Positions 18,342 to 26,921 of a stretch of DNA of 64,000 nucleotides are shown here, piece after piece. The stretch spans positions 1,132,501-1,196,500 of the forward strand of contig NZ_CP016634.1 of the NCBI RefSeq assembly GCF_002741075.1, given 5' to 3'. Source of the stretch: Pseudomonas putida (GTDB taxonomy: Bacteria; Pseudomonadota; Gammaproteobacteria; Pseudomonadales; Pseudomonadaceae). The position numbers and the translations under genes were made by a program. Below the pieces are notes generated by a model. It did no database searches, was not told the origin of the DNA, and worked only from the letters and a program-made list of their open reading frames with translations. Within the stretch, counting starts at the first letter, position 1; every line of letters starts with the position of its first letter.

Positions 18342-19838
18342 ATGAGCAAAGCATCTAGGTTTTTTGCGGTAAGTGTTCTGGCATTGGCGGTCACAGGATG
18401 TGCGGTCAAGACTCAGCCAATCGACCGGGCTGTCAGCGAGCAGCGTGCGCAGGCGGATCTGTCGAGCATGTTCAAAGGGCAAGAGGCACTGCACGGTCCC
18501 CTGACCTTGCACGATGCTATGGCCCGGGCGGTCAAGTACAACCTCGAGGCGCGTCTGAAGGTAATGGAGGAGGCCTTGGCCCAGCGCCAGGTCGACCTGG
18601 CCACCTTTGACATGCTGCCACGCATGGCGTTGTCAGCCGGATATGCCGGGCGCAGCAATGTCAGCGCGTCCAGCAGCCAGAGCGTCCTGACCAACACCCA
18701 GTCCCTGGAGCCCTCGACCTCCCAGGACCGCGACCGGGATGTGGCGGACCTGACCATGGTCTGGAACGTGCTGGACTTCGGTGTCAGCTATATCAGCGCC
18801 AAGCAGCAGGGTGATCAGCGTCTGATCGTCCAGGAGCGTCGTCGCAAGGTCGTTCAGACCATCATCCAGGACGTGCGCTCGGCCTACTGGCGCGCAGTGG
18901 CCGCAGAGCGCCTGCTGTCGCAGATCGATGGTCTGATGGCGCGTGTCGACCAGGCCAAACAGAACAGCCAGCGCTTGGGCGAGCAACGTCTAGGTGACCC
19001 GATCGAAACCCTGAACTATCAGCGGGCGCTGATCGAAGCCACCCGTCAGTTGGAGGAGCAACGCCGGGCGTTGTCCTTGGCCAAGACAGAGCTGGCCGCG
19101 CTGATCAACCTGCCGCCCGGGACAGAGCTCACGCTGGCAGAGAACAATGACTACAGCGTGCCGGAACTCAAGGTAGATATGGGTACACTCGAGCACCAGG
19201 CATTGGCCTCGCGCCCTGAGCTACGTGAACAGGACTACCAGGCGCGCATCAGCGCAGCCGAAGTGCGCAAATCCATGTTGCGGATGTTGCCGGGCCTTGA
19301 ATTTTCCGCTGGTGGGCATTACGACAGCAACAGCTTCCTGACCAACCAGCACTGGGCTGATTATGGCGTGAAGGTCACTTGGAATCTGTTCAACGTCCTT
19401 TCGGCCCCTGCATCGATCGACATGGCCAAAGCGGGCGAGCAAGTCGTGGAAGCGCGTCGCCAAGCCATGTCCATGGCCATCCTCGCTCAGTTGTACGTCG
19501 CCAACGCCAATTTCAACGAAGCCCGGCGCCAGTTCGCTACCAGCCAGCAACTGGTGTCTCTGGACCAGCAGATCATCGAGCAACTGCGCAACCGCCACCA
19601 GGCTCAGGGTATCGGTGAGTTGGAACTGATCCAGGGCGAGTTGAATGCATTGCAAGCCGACCTGCGTCGTGACTTGGCCTACGCCGAGTTGCGCAACAGC
19701 TATGGGCAAGTGTTCGCCAGTGCAGGACTGGATCCGCTGCCGAGCAGCTTGCCCTCTGCGCAGTTGTCCGATATCGCCCAGGCATTGGGCAACAACGAGG
19801 CGCGCTGGCAGCGGGGCGATATCACCCCAGGCTCCTGA
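18342..19838 (+). CDS. TolC-family outer-membrane efflux lipoprotein
   Basis: 498 residues. The ATG at 18342 begins a lipoprotein signal with lipobox VTGC (Cys18); an in-frame GTG at 18285 overlapping the previous stop is a less likely start because it would hide the signal. The body is TolC-like: a duplicated long alpha-hairpin pattern (LTLHDAMARAVKYNLEAR; later MAKAGEQVVEARRQAMSM) and short beta segments. It would form the outer-membrane duct for the two adaptors at the start of the locus. It starts 53 bases after the giant gene, so the two are probably co-transcribed. A terminator follows directly. Confidence 0.88.
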   Translation: MSKASRFFAVSVLALAVTGCAVKTQPIDRAVSEQRAQADLSSMFKGQEALHGPLTLHDAMARAVKYNLEARLKVMEEALAQRQVDLATFDMLPRMALSAGYAGRSNVSASSSQSVLTNTQSLEPSTSQDRDRDVADLTMVWNVLDFGVSYISAKQQGDQRLIVQERRRKVVQTIIQDVRSAYWRAVAAERLLSQIDGLMARVDQAKQNSQRLGEQRLGDPIETLNYQRALIEATRQLEEQRRALSLAKTELAALINLPPGTELTLAENNDYSVPELKVDMGTLEHQALASRPELREQDYQARISAAEVRKSMLRMLPGLEFSAGGHYDSNSFLTNQHWADYGVKVTWNLFNVLSAPASIDMAKAGEQVVEARRQAMSMAILAQLYVANANFNEARRQFATSQQLVSLDQQIIEQLRNRHQAQGIGELELIQGELNALQADLRRDLAYAELRNSYGQVFASAGLDPLPSSLPSAQLSDIAQALGNNEARWQRGDITPGS

Positions 19839-19844
19839 TGTGTG

Positions 19845-19866
19845 ACGGGCCTGCTTCGGCAGGCCT
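19845..19866 (+). terminator. Intrinsic terminator after the tolC-like gene
   Basis: Seven-base-pair stem GGCCTGC/GCAGGCC (19846-19852 with 19857-19863), stable TTCG tetraloop, then TTT. It closes the secretion/modification locus. Confidence 0.85.
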
Positions 19867-19908
19867 TTGCGCTGTGGCGCCCGCGCCTTTGAAAGCGAAG
19901 CCCCGGTG

Positions 19909-20523
19909 CTATCGAGCCGCTGAGGGCGTGGCGGGGCGTAGTGTGCCTGCGTCATGCGTCAGCGGCACGTGTTCTTGCACATAGGCCAACAGCATCGCCG
20001 CCGAGGCAGCCAGGGGCATTTGCGTGGTGTCGATCAGAAAATCCGGGTGTGTCGGTGCCTCGTAGGGGGCATCGATCCCGGTAAATGCCTTGATCGCTCC
20101 GTTTCGTGCCCGACGATACAACCCCTTGGGGTCACGCGCCTCGCAGGTCGCCAGGTCGGCGTTGACGTGAACCTCATGGAACCCGGCTGCGCAGACCTGT
20201 CGTGCGGCGGCACGGTCGGCGCGATAAGGGGAAATGAACGCAACGATGCAGATCATGCCGGCATCGGCGAACAACGCTGCAACATGGCTGGTGCGCCGGA
20301 CATTCTCACGACGGTCCTCGGGCGAGAATGCCAGATCCGCGTTCAGCCCCGTGCGCAGGACATCGCCATCGAGTACGTAACAGCCATAACCGAGTTCGCG
20401 CAGTCGTTGTTCGAGTGCCTTGGCCAGCGAGGATTTGCCAGCGCCAGAAAGGCCCGTCAGCCAGATGACTGCGCCAGTATGGCCTTGGGTCAAGCGGCGT
20501 TGCTCGCATCCTGCGTCGTGCAT
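19909..20523 (-). CDS. cysC: Stand-alone adenylylsulfate (APS) kinase
   Basis: 204 residues from the ATG at 20523, which has AGGAG 8 bases upstream; the longer frame to 20631 is not needed. The P-loop is GLSGAGKSS, followed by the CysC signatures [19 protein letters not shown] and RRENVRR, and later FISPYRADR and [11 protein letters not shown]. The enzyme phosphorylates APS to PAPS. Many Pseudomonas reduce APS directly and carry CysC fused in CysNC, so a separate copy suggests a dedicated PAPS supply. It converges on the locus holding two sulfotransferases, the obvious users of PAPS (inference from context). Confidence 0.92.
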   Translation of the reverse strand: MHDAGCEQRRLTQGHTGAVIWLTGLSGAGKSSLAKALEQRLRELGYGCYVLDGDVLRTGLNADLAFSPEDRRENVRRTSHVAALFADAGMICIVAFISPYRADRAAARQVCAAGFHEVHVNADLATCEARDPKGLYRRARNGAIKAFTGIDAPYEAPTHPDFLIDTTQMPLAASAAMLLAYVQEHVPLTHDAGTLRPATPSAAR

Positions 20524-20600
20524 GCGAAGGCTCCTATGAAGAGGTAGCGGGAGTGTACTGTGTCGGAGGCAGGAGCGAACAGAGGGCGGCCTGCAAACAC

Positions 20601-20629
20601 GCACAAGCCCGCACGAGGCGGGCTTGTGC
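20601..20629 (-). terminator. Intrinsic terminator of phnX
   Basis: Perfect 12-bp stem GCACAAGCCCGC/GCGGGCTTGTGC with a 5-base loop, 5 bases beyond the phnX stop on the minus strand, then GTGTTTG. It may also shield cysC from read-through. Confidence 0.8.
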
Positions 20630-20634
20630 AAGCC

Positions 20635-21462
20635 TTAGCTGCCTTGTGGCACCTCCCCCTTCGCCAGGCGTGCATTGATGTCGGCGATGACTTCAGGCAG
20701 TTCGGCGATGGTGTCGATCAGGTAATGCGGGCGCGAGCCTTCGAACGACTGACCGATGCGCAGGCGTTCCTGTGCCAACCGGTCCGCCGGCAGGGCTTTG
20801 TATTGCTCGTAGGTCAGCCCCAGCGCATTGCCCGAGCAGGTGAGGGCGACCGTCCACATGCCGGCACGGCGACCTTCGAGAATGCCCGGCCAGGTGTCGT
20901 CGACCTTGACGCACGCCGCGACGTCCTCGATGCCCAGGGCAATCACGTTGGCCAGCGCCTGGGCCGGGTGTGGGCGGCCATTGGGGACTTCATCGGTGGC
21001 CACCACATGGTCGGCTTCGTAGCCGTTGGTCTTGGCCAGGGCCACGACCTTTTCCATCACCACCGCCGGATAGCCAGAGCACGAGCCGATCTTCAGGCCT
21101 TGCGCGCGCAGCTTCAGGATGGTCTCCAGCGCGCCGGGAATCAGCGCCGAATGCTCGGCGATCTTCTCGATCTGCAACGGCATGAAGCGGTTGTAGATCG
21201 CCGTCACGTCCTGGTCAGTTGGGTAGCGGCCGAAGGTCGCGTGATAGCGCGCGGCGATTTGCGGCAGGTCGCACAGGGTGCGGATGTGGTCCCACTTGCC
21301 CATGCCCATCGGGCCACGCGCTTCTTCCAGGCTGACCTCGACGCCAAACTCGGCGAACGCCTCGACGAAGATCTGGGTCGGCGCGAAGGAGCCGAAATCG
21401 ACCACGGTGCCGGCCCAGTCGAGCACGACAGCCTGCAGTTTGCTGGGGATGTGATAGTTCAT
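20635..21462 (-). CDS. phnX: Phosphonoacetaldehyde hydrolase
   Basis: 275-residue HAD-superfamily enzyme. The nucleophile motif is [17 protein letters not shown], and the cap lysine that forms the Schiff base is in [12 protein letters not shown], both typical of PhnX. It cleaves phosphonoacetaldehyde to acetaldehyde and phosphate. The start (ATG 21462, GGAG upstream) leaves the normal family length; a longer frame to 21510 is unlikely. It ends a minus-strand group with a LysR regulator, a GlpT-like transporter and an iron alcohol dehydrogenase. The usual partner transaminase PhnW is not in the window. Confidence 0.92.
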   Translation of the reverse strand: MNYHIPSKLQAVVLDWAGTVVDFGSFAPTQIFVEAFAEFGVEVSLEEARGPMGMGKWDHIRTLCDLPQIAARYHATFGRYPTDQDVTAIYNRFMPLQIEKIAEHSALIPGALETILKLRAQGLKIGSCSGYPAVVMEKVVALAKTNGYEADHVVATDEVPNGRPHPAQALANVIALGIEDVAACVKVDDTWPGILEGRRAGMWTVALTCSGNALGLTYEQYKALPADRLAQERLRIGQSFEGSRPHYLIDTIAELPEVIADINARLAKGEVPQGS

Positions 21463-21537
21463 GGTGTTCTCCAGTGAGTGAAATTCAGGACGAGCGAGGC
21501 CAGCCCGCACGCGGCGGGCGGCAAGCAGGACGAAACA

Positions 21538-22413
21538 TCAGTGCGAGTCGAGGGCGGCGCAGACGTCGAACAGTTCGCAGATGATCGGTCGATTGCGGCG
21601 AATGCTCAGGCAGCACAGGTAGTAGCTGATGTGGAACGGGTCTTCGACGAAGGCGATCGAGCGCGTGCCGGGGCGGTCGGCGTACTCCACCGCAGAGACG
21701 AAGCCAATCCCGATGCCATGGACCACCGCATGCACGATCGCCTCGCGGCTGTTGAGCTGCATCGCACAGTCGAGCGTCACACCATGTGCGTGGCAACCTT
21801 CCTCGACCAGCTGGCGCGTGCGAGAGGCCGGCTCGCGCAGCACCACACGTTGGTCGGCGATCTCCTTGACGCTGACCTGCTCGCGGTTGGCCCAAGGATG
21901 GTCGTCGCGCACCACCGCAAGGATCGGGCAGGTGCGATACAGCTGCGTACTCAGGCGATGGTCGAACTCCGATAGGGCCAGGATCGCCACGTCGATGTCG
22001 AAGTTGTACAGGCGCTCCAGCGTACCGGCTTCGCTGGTGAACGAGGTTTCCAGCTCGATGTCCGGGTACCGCTGCATCAGCGAATAGGTCAGGCTCATGG
22101 CAATCGGCGGGGAGACGGCGCCGATGCGCAGCATGCCCTGCTTGCGTTGGGCAAAGCTCTGCAGCAATTGCAGAGCTTCGTCCTCCTGGCCGAACAGTCC
22201 CTGCGTGATCTCGTACAACTGCTGGCCGGCAGGGCTGAGCTCGATGAAGCGGCCGCGACGATGGAACAGCTCCACCGAGAAGCGTTTTTCCAGCCCGCTG
22301 ACCTGCTCGCTGATGGTCGGTTGGCCGATGTTGAGCAGCGTGGCGGCCTGGGTGAAGCTTCCGGTCCTGGCAACGGCATGAAAGGACCGCAACCATTTGT
22401 GGTACTGGTACAT
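21538..22413 (-). CDS. LysR-family transcriptional regulator of the phosphonate genes
   Basis: 291 residues. The N-terminal winged helix is standard (FHAVARTGSFTQAATLLNIG, PTISEQVSGLEKRF), followed by a periplasmic-binding-like effector domain from about 90. LysR proteins of this kind accompany phnX/phnW in Pseudomonas and respond to 2-aminoethylphosphonate or a breakdown product. It is on the same strand as its neighbours, 75 bases before phnX and about 50 after the MFS gene. Target genes are inferred from position. Confidence 0.85.
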   Translation of the reverse strand: MYQYHKWLRSFHAVARTGSFTQAATLLNIGQPTISEQVSGLEKRFSVELFHRRGRFIELSPAGQQLYEITQGLFGQEDEALQLLQSFAQRKQGMLRIGAVSPPIAMSLTYSLMQRYPDIELETSFTSEAGTLERLYNFDIDVAILALSEFDHRLSTQLYRTCPILAVVRDDHPWANREQVSVKEIADQRVVLREPASRTRQLVEEGCHAHGVTLDCAMQLNSREAIVHAVVHGIGIGFVSAVEYADRPGTRSIAFVEDPFHISYYLCCLSIRRNRPIICELFDVCAALDSH

Positions 22414-22463
22414 GGAGCCTCTCGGTCAGGGGCGCGCGGGCAATGACTGGCATGGTCACACCC

Positions 22464-23759
22464 TCAGCGCCGGATGAACAGGGCCACCAGGGCACTGCAG
22501 GCGCAGGCCGTTGTGACGACGATGAAGATCAGCGACGTATTGCCGGTAGTGTCCAGCATACGTCCAATCAACGGTTCGGCCAGGCCCGCGAACAGATAGG
22601 ACGAGAAATTCATGATGCCCGTGGCGGTGCCAGCACGGCGTGCACCGACCAGGTCCGGGCACAGGGCCCAGAAACTCGACGCTGGGCCATAGACGAAGAA
22701 CCCGCACAGGAACAGGGCCAGCAGGCCCATCGCGCTATGCGCCGGCAGGCTCCACATCCACAGGCTGGTCAGGGCGCCCAGGACCATGTAGAGCATGATC
22801 GCCAGGTAGCGCTTGCTGCCGAACAGCCGGTCCGAGACCCAACCGTTGCTCAATGCCCCCACCGCCATGCCCACCGGCAAGGCGACGGTGATCCACTTCG
22901 GGTCGATGAAACTGTCGCCTTTCTGCCAGTTGGCGCCCAGAAAATGCACCGGCACCCAGACGATCAACCCATAGCGCGCAGCATTCTGGAAACCCAGGGA
23001 CACCGCGGCCACCAGCAGGCGAGGGTTCTTCAATACCGCCAGGTAGCGTTGCCGGGAGGTTTCCTGGTCGGCGTGGTCAGCCTCGTTCCCACGGTCCGCC
23101 GCGTTGGCCACGCCGGTGTCCTCCAAGGGCTCGAAGCCCATGTCCTGTGGCCGTTCCCGTGCCACCAGGTAGAACACGATGCCACCGGCCAGCATCAGCA
23201 GCACCGGCAGGCGGAAGATCCAGCGCCACTCCAGATGCAGCACATCGATGACCACCACCGAGGTCACATACGACAACACCGAGGCGCATCCCGCGGCGAA
23301 TACATAGAAGCCGTAGACCTTGCCGCGCTCTCCGGCGCCCCACCAGTTCGACAGCAGACGGCTTCCCGGCGCCCAGCCCAGGGCCTGGAAGTAGCCATTG
23401 ACGCCCCAGGGCAGGACGAGGCTAAAAAAGCCGCCTGCAAAGCTGGTGACCCAGTTCGCACCGCAAGACAGCACGGCACCCAGGCTCATGATGCGGCGCC
23501 CGCCGAACTTGTCGGCGAGATTGCCATTGATGGCTTGGCCGATGGCGTACATCCACAGCATCGCGCTGGAGGCCCAGCCGAGGGTTTCCTTGCTCAGTCC
23601 GAACTCGGCCTGGATGCCGGGAATGGCGAAGCCGAAGGTCTGGCGGCCGGTGTAGAAGAACAGGTAGCAGAACATCGCGGCCAACAGCATGCGCCATTGG
23701 GCGACGCGAAAAGGCGTGGTAGCGGTCAGCGGGCCAGACAGGGTTTGTGTACGGTTCAT
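22464..23759 (-). CDS. MFS transporter, GlpT/organophosphate-like
   Basis: 431 residues, 12 predicted membrane segments. The segment WGVNGYFQALGWAPGSRLLS matches the organophosphate:phosphate antiporter (GlpT/UhpT) signature region. The central loop is hydrophilic (about 205-235). Start at ATG 23759 with AAGGAAAA upstream; a longer frame to 23828 has an implausible Arg-rich leader. In this setting it probably imports a phosphonate such as 2-hydroxyethyl- or 2-aminoethylphosphonate; the substrate is inferred. Confidence 0.85.
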   Translation of the reverse strand: MNRTQTLSGPLTATTPFRVAQWRMLLAAMFCYLFFYTGRQTFGFAIPGIQAEFGLSKETLGWASSAMLWMYAIGQAINGNLADKFGGRRIMSLGAVLSCGANWVTSFAGGFFSLVLPWGVNGYFQALGWAPGSRLLSNWWGAGERGKVYGFYVFAAGCASVLSYVTSVVVIDVLHLEWRWIFRLPVLLMLAGGIVFYLVARERPQDMGFEPLEDTGVANAADRGNEADHADQETSRQRYLAVLKNPRLLVAAVSLGFQNAARYGLIVWVPVHFLGANWQKGDSFIDPKWITVALPVGMAVGALSNGWVSDRLFGSKRYLAIMLYMVLGALTSLWMWSLPAHSAMGLLALFLCGFFVYGPASSFWALCPDLVGARRAGTATGIMNFSSYLFAGLAEPLIGRMLDTTGNTSLIFIVVTTACACSALVALFIRR

Positions 23760-23871
23760 GACGGTTTTCCTTCTTGTTCGTAGGCGCCGCCGTGAGGCAC
23801 GGCGGGTCGGCACTCTTGTTCGGTGCAACAGGGAAGGGCGGTGGATCTGGCCACCGCGGTCTGGACGCGTA

Positions 23872-24960
23872 TCAGGCGGCGTGCGAGCCGATGAAGTTAC
23901 GGCCGCGTGCGCCCTGCATGGCGAACTCGATCATCGCTTCGGCCTCGGCACCCGTCACGCCGTAATCCTCGAACTCGGTCTTGACCCCGAGGCGATGCAG
24001 AAACGTACGCAACCGTTGCTGCGCATCAGCCAGGTCGTTGCCGAACACTTGCTTGAGGGCTTGGTCACGTCCGGCGTCACGCCCCCAGGCAAGACCCAGC
24101 ACCAAGGGCAAGGTGAAGGAGCAGGCAATGCCATGGGGCAGGCCATGGCGCAGGGTCATTTCATAGGAGATGGAATGGGCCAGGGCAGTCTTGGTGTTGG
24201 AGAAGGCCATGCCGGCCTTGAGCGCGGCCAAGGCCATGCGCGCGCGCAGTTCGCGGTTGCCAAGGTCCTGCTGAAGGCGCGGTAGGCACTCGAGGATGTC
24301 TTCGATGGCCGAAATGGCGAAGGTGTCGGAAATCGGGTTGGCGTTGTGGTTCCAGATCGACTCCAGCGCGTGGGACAGCGCATCCAGGCCGGTGGAGACT
24401 GTCACCGAGGCGGGCACGCTGAGCATCAGGTCAGGGTCGATCAGCGCCACTTTGGGCCAGGTGCACGCCAGGTGCAGCGAGTATTTCTTCTGCGCGCCCG
24501 CATCCCATAAGGTCGCCCAAGGGGTCACTTCGCTACCGGTGCCGGCGGTGGTGGGCGCGGCCACCAGAGTCTTGCTGCGTGCCGGGGTGAACGGTTTGCC
24601 ACTGGCCAGTAGCTCCAGCAGTTCGTCGAAGCGACCCGAGGTGGTACCCACGATCAAGGCCTTGGCCGTGTCGATCGCGCTGCCGCCACCCAACGCAAGC
24701 ACGGTGTCGCACTCGGCGTTGTCGTGCCAGAAGCGCTCATGGACCGTGCGCAGCCAGGCGACATCCGGGTTGGGCTGGACGTCGTCGATCACACACAGCA
24801 GCCGCTCGCCGAGCAGGCCGCGCACGCGTTCGACCAAGCCCAGTTGCGCGGCTTCGGGAAAGGTCACCAGCGCGACCTTGCCAGGGCACAGGGCGGGCAG
24901 GCGTTCCAGGCTGCCACTGCCGAACACGGTGGCGACGGGGTTGTGAAAGAGAGCGGGCAT
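23872..24960 (-). CDS. Phosphonate-associated iron-containing alcohol dehydrogenase
   Basis: 362 residues. The NAD-binding motif is LALGGGSAIDTAKAL, followed by APTTAGTGSEVTPWATLWD and the metal-binding His set (DALSHALES, LAHSISYEMTLRHGLPHG) of group III iron alcohol dehydrogenases. It resembles the family named for phosphonate metabolism (TIGR03405 type). Start ATG 24960 has AAGGAA upstream. It may interconvert phosphonoacetaldehyde and 2-hydroxyethylphosphonate, or reduce the acetaldehyde made by PhnX. The first role would give PhnX a substrate without PhnW. Confidence 0.85.
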   Translation of the reverse strand: MPALFHNPVATVFGSGSLERLPALCPGKVALVTFPEAAQLGLVERVRGLLGERLLCVIDDVQPNPDVAWLRTVHERFWHDNAECDTVLALGGGSAIDTAKALIVGTTSGRFDELLELLASGKPFTPARSKTLVAAPTTAGTGSEVTPWATLWDAGAQKKYSLHLACTWPKVALIDPDLMLSVPASVTVSTGLDALSHALESIWNHNANPISDTFAISAIEDILECLPRLQQDLGNRELRARMALAALKAGMAFSNTKTALAHSISYEMTLRHGLPHGIACSFTLPLVLGLAWGRDAGRDQALKQVFGNDLADAQQRLRTFLHRLGVKTEFEDYGVTGAEAEAMIEFAMQGARGRNFIGSHAA

Positions 24961-25045
24961 GGGCGGTTCCTTGTTTTTGTTGTTGAACGGTGCGCCCATG
25001 CTCGGCGGCTTGTGATTTTCGTTCCAATCGATTGATCGCAGGTAC

Positions 25046-25064
25046 CTATCGGGTGGGCCGATAG
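25046..25064 (-). terminator. Hairpin downstream of tssA
   Basis: Seven-base-pair stem CTATCGG/CCGATAG with a 5-base loop, 11 bases past the tssA stop on the minus strand. There is no T run, so termination is uncertain. Confidence 0.35.
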
Positions 25065-25074
25065 TGCGTGTATC

Positions 25075-26169
25075 TCAACGCGGCTCGCGGGTCCCCAATA
25101 CGTCGCGAATGTTGTCCACGACATTGCTGTCCTTGATCACATCGTTCAGCCAGCCTTCCAGCGGCATGTTGCCCCACTTGATGGCGCGCTCGATCAGGTA
25201 GGGGACAGGGCTCTGTGGTTCGCTCTGCTTGAAGAACTGTGCTACGCCCGCCAGCATGGTGAACGCTTCGTCACGGGTCAGGGGCGTGGTGCGCATTGGC
25301 GCGGGCACGGCGGGTTGAGCAGGCGTCGTCATGGGGGCACCAGGTTCGGTAGCAGGGGGGATCATGGCACTGGGCTCAGGTATCGCCACGGCGACAGGGT
25401 GCAGTTCGACACCACGGTCCTTGAGCAGTTTTTCCGCCAGTTGGCTGGCTCGCGACAGCATGTCGCTGAGGCTGGAAAAGCTCGGCGCCTCGCTGCCGAA
25501 CAGGCGGTCGGCAGTGGCTTGAAGACGATTGCAGGCCTGAAGGCTGTCAGCAATCTGCAAGGCCTTTGTGCGCAGGTGATCGGTGTCGGTGAGCGCCACC
25601 GAACGCTGGAAGATCTCGGCGTTGATCTTGCCTTCGTCCAGCGCGGTCTGCATCGCCTTGGCGTTTTGCAAGGCGAGGTTCTCTACATGGCGTGATTCGT
25701 CATAGCGCAGCACGCCAAAATGCTGCCCTTGGGTAATGGGCAATCCACCGGCAATGTCGGTGAGGGTGGTCTTGAGCCAGGACAGTCGCGCCGCGCGCTC
25801 GTCCAGGCCGTCTTCGAGCGAGGGGTAGGCTGTGTCCCAGAACGTTTCCAGGATCCGCTCGGCGAGTTCGAGCCCGAAGGTGATGCCCAGGAAATGCTCG
25901 CGTTGGGCCAGGCCTTCGCTGAGCCAGGCTACCAGCATCAGGTCCTTGCTCTGGTGTGCAAGCCCTTGGGCCGAGAGGCTGATGGCTTTTTCCCAGTCAG
26001 CGGTCTTGAGGTCGGTTTGCCAGTCGCCTTGGGTCAGGTAGTCAGGGTCTGCCCGGCGCGCCTCCTTGATCTGGTCGAACAAGGCGGAGAAGCTCAAGTC
26101 TTCGCCGCTGCCACCGTCGATCGGCGCGGCCAGCTCGGCCAGCGAAAGGTCGTTGAGGATTTCAGGCAT
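25075..26169 (-). CDS. tssA: T6SS baseplate/cap protein TssA
   Basis: 364 residues. The N-terminal ImpA_N domain is clear (PIDGGSGEDLSFSALFDQIK; later WLSEGLAQREHFLGITFGLE, LSWLKTTLTDIAG). A Pro/Ala/Thr linker (about 265-290) precedes a short C-terminal helical domain ending near IERAIKWGNMPLEGWLNDVI. TssA primes tube and sheath assembly at the baseplate. It is the last gene of the T6SS operon, after hcp, and is separated from hcp by two hairpins that could lower its expression. Confidence 0.9.
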   Translation of the reverse strand: MPEILNDLSLAELAAPIDGGSGEDLSFSALFDQIKEARRADPDYLTQGDWQTDLKTADWEKAISLSAQGLAHQSKDLMLVAWLSEGLAQREHFLGITFGLELAERILETFWDTAYPSLEDGLDERAARLSWLKTTLTDIAGGLPITQGQHFGVLRYDESRHVENLALQNAKAMQTALDEGKINAEIFQRSVALTDTDHLRTKALQIADSLQACNRLQATADRLFGSEAPSFSSLSDMLSRASQLAEKLLKDRGVELHPVAVAIPEPSAMIPPATEPGAPMTTPAQPAVPAPMRTTPLTRDEAFTMLAGVAQFFKQSEPQSPVPYLIERAIKWGNMPLEGWLNDVIKDSNVVDNIRDVLGTREPR

Positions 26170-26193
26170 AAAGCACTCTGATCAGGGAAGGGG

Positions 26194-26216
26194 GCGTGCC
26201 GGCCAGGCCGGCACGC
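26194..26216 (-). terminator. Second hairpin between hcp and tssA
   Basis: Inverted repeat GCGTGCCG..CGGCACGC with a GC-rich centre, in the hcp-tssA gap. With the neighbouring 10-bp hairpin it forms a double hairpin that could stabilise the hcp transcript or limit read-through. Confidence 0.5.
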
Positions 26217-26223
26217 GACGGGA

Positions 26224-26247
26224 CATGGGCCGTTCGCACGGCCCATG
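26224..26247 (-). terminator. Hairpin directly after hcp
   Basis: Perfect 10-bp stem CATGGGCCGT/ACGGCCCATG with a 4-base loop, 12 bases beyond the hcp stop. Hcp is needed in large excess over TssA, so partial termination here makes sense. Confidence 0.65.
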
Positions 26248-26259
26248 ACAAGCGAACGC

Positions 26260-26778
26260 TTAGGCGAACACTTTGTTCGCGGTGCGATCCCAGCCACCGA
26301 CGATGTTGCCGCCAGCCTGGCCGTCGGTACGGTTCTGCTGGGTGTAGGTGGTCTTGATGCGGGCGAAGTTGAAGCTGATTTCTTCGATCGGCAGGTCGCT
26401 GACCGCTTTGTCTTCACCGCCTTGATTGCCACCGGCGACGAAGCGGACCGACGACACCACGACTTCTTCCATGTCGATGGTCAGGTAGGTGACCTTGTCA
26501 CCCCCGGCGCGGTTGACGTTCAGCTTCAGCTTGGCAATGTGCTTGCCGGTGCAGCAGTGTTCGAACAGCTTGGCCGAGGCCTTGTCGACAGCCTTGCGGA
26601 TCTTGAAGTCGCTCAGTGCCACGCGCTCGGAGGATGCACCGCCCGAGGAGCTGGCGGTCGCCGAGGTGGCCTGGGTGGCGCCGTACTCGTAGCCCAGCAC
26701 TTCGATCCAGTCCTTGTGTTTTGCATCCAGCACTTCGCCTGGAATGCCGTCGATTTGGATATACGCGTCAAATGCCAT
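26260..26778 (-). CDS. hcp: T6SS tube protein Hcp
   Basis: 172 residues, start ATG 26778 with GGAG upstream. The Hcp fold is recognisable from MAFDAYIQIDGIPGE, a Ser/Ala loop, DFKIRKAVDKASAKLFEHCC, and LPIEEISFNFARIKTTYTQQ. Hexameric rings of Hcp stack into the tube pushed out by the sheath. It is the family's usual length with no effector extension. A 143-base gap upstream, longer than others in the operon, could hold its own promoter. Confidence 0.95.
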   Translation of the reverse strand: MAFDAYIQIDGIPGEVLDAKHKDWIEVLGYEYGATQATSATASSSGGASSERVALSDFKIRKAVDKASAKLFEHCCTGKHIAKLKLNVNRAGGDKVTYLTIDMEEVVVSSVRFVAGGNQGGEDKAVSDLPIEEISFNFARIKTTYTQQNRTDGQAGGNIVGGWDRTANKVFA

Positions 26779-26921
26779 TGTGAAACTCTCCATTTACACC
26801 ATTTAAAGGGGCGCTCATGCATCCCTTCGTTTTGACCTCCCTGAGCGCGTCAGCAGAGGTAGCTTGCCGCCCCCGAGCCTCCTCCTGTGAGGCCCGGGTG
26901 ACCGGTTCTTGCGGCGCGGCC

